From the NCBI GenBank assembly GCA_015056655.1, contig SVFV01000006.1:62001-126000 (forward strand): a stretch of 64,000 nt of DNA. The letters are read 5' to 3'. Below, one piece after another: positions 62,237-64,000 of this stretch. This DNA comes from Butyrivibrio sp. (GTDB lineage Bacteria; Bacillota; Clostridia; Lachnospirales; Lachnospiraceae). A program made the position numbers and the translations under genes. Under the pieces are notes generated by a model. That model searched no databases and had not been told where the DNA came from. It worked only from the letters and a program-made list of their open reading frames with translations. Numbering within the stretch: position 1 is the stretch's first letter; the number at the start of each line of letters is the position of its first letter.

Positions 62237-63787
62237 TCACATCCATATCGCCTGAATAATTCTTTTTTTCTCTTTCTTATTAGTCATTATCATAAATGCA
62301 ATACCCCCACCTATGCCCCCTACTATTATCATTTTGAATACTAGCGTAAACCATGACTGCCCAGTGGATACAATTTTTGAAACCAACGTGCATATTATGC
62401 CATTAATCATAAAGCTAATCAGATAAACTAATACAACATCGTAAAATATTGTAGCTTTCTGGTGTAGGCAATGGGCAGAATATATCGGTGAATCCACCAA
62501 GTGAATCAGATTGATCACCATAGTTGTCAGTACAACTGCATAACCACCCAAAGACGTATATTTCAGCAACAAATACATTGATAAAACATTCAATACCCCC
62601 ATGCTTATTGTGATAATACATGGAATGAGCATTTTCGTCGTCATCGTATACACATAATACAATGGTTTCATTATACTTGGTATAAAATCAGAGAACACAC
62701 AAATAAGCATCAAAATATATATTGTTGATACGTCCTGATTCTTAACCCATAACTCAATAAAATTTTCCCCACATGCAATGATTATTCCCGAAATAGCTAT
62801 ATACAAAATACCCGATATTTTCATGGCATATTTTAATTCGTCTATGAGTTCTGCTTTGCCTTCAGAATATAGCTTTAACTGTTTTGCTTTAAAAGATTCA
62901 CTAACACCACTAATAAATGAATACGTCATCGTACTTATCATTTTGGCAACAGAAATCTGCCCCATTACTGTTTCTGAAATCATCAGATTTGTTATAAGCA
63001 GATCCAACCCACTATTGAGCAGATTTCCAACGTTATTTATTGATACCCAAATGCCTTTTGCAAAAAAAGTTTTTATTGATGAAACAGAGAATTCTTCTAT
63101 ATTGTACTTAAGAAGTGGTGTGTATTTTTGCTTAGCTGCAAATTGCAATATGAAATTACATGAATCATATGCAACGGCAGCTATTCCAACGTAGTATATT
63201 TTTTTATCTACAAATCCAAACAGACAAACAATGGTAAATACCTGAACTATAGAAGAAAAAACTTTATTTTTTGCAATTACATCATAGCGATCCTTCAAAA
63301 AAGAACCATTTTCAAATGGCGTAGCAAACAATGAGATATAATATCTTAGAAGTACAAAACCAAATAATAGTTTTACATCAAAAACCAGATATTCCGATAT
63401 CTTAATAAAATGTTCCAAAAAGAGCACAAACACTAATAAAGGAACTATTGAAATTATGCAGAGTATCTCGTTTGCTACAATTATGCTTGAGTAATACTTT
63501 TTACTTAACGTATAGTCACCTTGATGATATGCAACAGAAATATACCGTTGAGCAAAATAGTTAAAAGAGATTGCAACTATATCCAAATACGTAATCATAG
63601 TATTTGCCAATGCAACAAAGCCATAAGCCTCAATTCCTACATGTCTGGTAATATATGGAACCAAAAAGAAACCAATAGCTGACTTAATAAAGACAAGAAT
63701 AATTGCCCATAATGAATTGCTATTTAACAGTTTTTTAAAATTCAAGCCCCTCAAATAATTCCTTATATTTTTGTTTTGTTTTTTCAT
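62237..63787 (-). CDS. Wzx-type polysaccharide flippase
   Basis: The ATG at 63787 is chosen over a TTG at 63808. The roughly 516-residue protein has some 12-14 hydrophobic segments and the MATE/MVF layout: SLWAIILVFIKSAIGFFLVPYITRHVGIEAYGFVALANTMITYLD at the N-terminus, and the SVAKMISTMTYSFISGVSESFKAKQLKLYSEG motif in the centre. It moves lipid-linked sugar units across the membrane. It overlaps the preceding glycosyltransferase gene by 53 bases. It is not in the 6-25.7 kb operon, which lacks a flippase of its own, so it may serve either cluster. Confidence 0.88.
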   Translation of the reverse strand: MKKQNKNIRNYLRGLNFKKLLNSNSLWAIILVFIKSAIGFFLVPYITRHVGIEAYGFVALANTMITYLDIVAISFNYFAQRYISVAYHQGDYTLSKKYYSSIIVANEILCIISIVPLLVFVLFLEHFIKISEYLVFDVKLLFGFVLLRYYISLFATPFENGSFLKDRYDVIAKNKVFSSIVQVFTIVCLFGFVDKKIYYVGIAAVAYDSCNFILQFAAKQKYTPLLKYNIEEFSVSSIKTFFAKGIWVSINNVGNLLNSGLDLLITNLMISETVMGQISVAKMISTMTYSFISGVSESFKAKQLKLYSEGKAELIDELKYAMKISGILYIAISGIIIACGENFIELWVKNQDVSTIYILMLICVFSDFIPSIMKPLYYVYTMTTKMLIPCIITISMGVLNVLSMYLLLKYTSLGGYAVVLTTMVINLIHLVDSPIYSAHCLHQKATIFYDVVLVYLISFMINGIICTLVSKIVSTGQSWFTLVFKMIIVGGIGGGIAFMIMTNKKEKKRIIQAIWM

Positions 63788-64000
63788 AAGAATAATCGTG
63801 CCTAACAATTGTTTTCAGTTGAGTAATCTTATAGTCAAACATGCTTCTATTATACAAATAGTCAGAATATGCTTCATTAACTTTACTATAAAGCGCCTCC
63901 AGATGATCATTATCATCGTTATAATCATATGAATAAATCATACCTTTAGGAAACTCTTTTGTTGTCCCGCATTCAGGGCATATCACATTTGTTCCAACAG
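63735..64000 (-). CDS. Glycosyltransferase C-terminal end, cut by window edge
   Basis: The frame is open to the right edge. The 88 visible residues begin VGTNVICPECGTTKEFPKG and IYSYDYNDD, as in the last part of GT4-type donor domains (new position of sugar binding, then the C-terminal helix KTKQKYKELFEGL). The assignment is tentative. It precedes the flippase gene in the same cluster, overlapping it by 53 bases. Confidence 0.55.
   Translation of the reverse strand, partial: VGTNVICPECGTTKEFPKGMIYSYDYNDDNDHLEALYSKVNEAYSDYLYNRSMFDYKITQLKTIVRHDYSYEKTKQKYKELFEGLEF

Overview
The window looks like a chromosome segment from a motile Lachnospiraceae member of the Clostridia, Butyrivibrio-like. This is an inference from gene content: AT-rich DNA, strong AGGAGG-type ribosome binding sites, multiple flagellins with a Maf-type glycosyltransferase, the FliW/CsrA switch, tandem flgK genes, a glnA-ANTAR pair, and many small XRE, Uma2 and Rpn genes. 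Almost every gene is on the minus strand. No rRNA, tRNA, CRISPR array or transposase was seen.

Layout from left to right. (1) 1-6.0 kb holds accessory genes: a truncated AAA-type ATPase, an XRE-Uma2 protein, a plus-strand GT-B glycosyltransferase, a secreted protein with nonapeptide and octapeptide repeats, and a decayed copy of the glycosyltransferase gene start. (2) 6.0-25.7 kb is a surface-polysaccharide operon of 17 genes: LicD, Stealth, DUF4422, five GT2 enzymes, a WbsX-like protein, UDP-galactopyranose mutase, UDP-GlcNAc 2-epimerase, pyruvyl transferase, radical SAM, methyltransferase, choline-kinase-like phosphotransferase and a predicted propeller. Nine of these proteins, from five unrelated enzyme families, carry the same small Rossmann domain with a YGAG-type signature. 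(3) 25.7-30.1 kb holds a secreted protein, a membrane-anchored protein, an Rpn-family protein and a NusG-like LoaP antiterminator with a structured 5' leader. An intrinsic terminator about 20 bases before the first polysaccharide gene suggests that the operon depends on read-through, which LoaP could provide. (4) 30.3-32.0 kb is a tripartite HipB-HipS-HipT module with three evenly spaced operators.

(5) 32.0-55.3 kb is a late flagellar region: three flagellins, a Maf-like glycosyltransferase, a second XRE/HipA-like kinase pair lodged between flagellin genes, fliW-2, a half-glycosyltransferase, a FliT-like protein, fliS, fliD, flaG, csrA, fliW-1, flgL, two flgK, flgN and flgM. Sigma-D (sigma-28) promoter motifs lie before flgM, flaG and the flagellin genes, which fits late flagellar genes held back by FlgM until the hook is complete. 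FliW and CsrA are expected to control flagellin translation, and one flagellin leader has a hairpin with AGGA in its loop, a canonical CsrA site. (6) 55.4-61.7 kb holds an ANTAR regulator with a pseudo-receiver domain, glutamine synthetase, a SWIM/SNF2 helicase and a small coiled-coil protein. (7) 61.8-64 kb holds an internally deleted sfsA pseudogene, a Wzx-type flippase and the 3' end of a glycosyltransferase, the start of another polysaccharide cluster that runs off the window.

All calls come from reading the sequence; no database search was run. Start codons were moved where a ribosome binding site clearly favoured an internal ATG.
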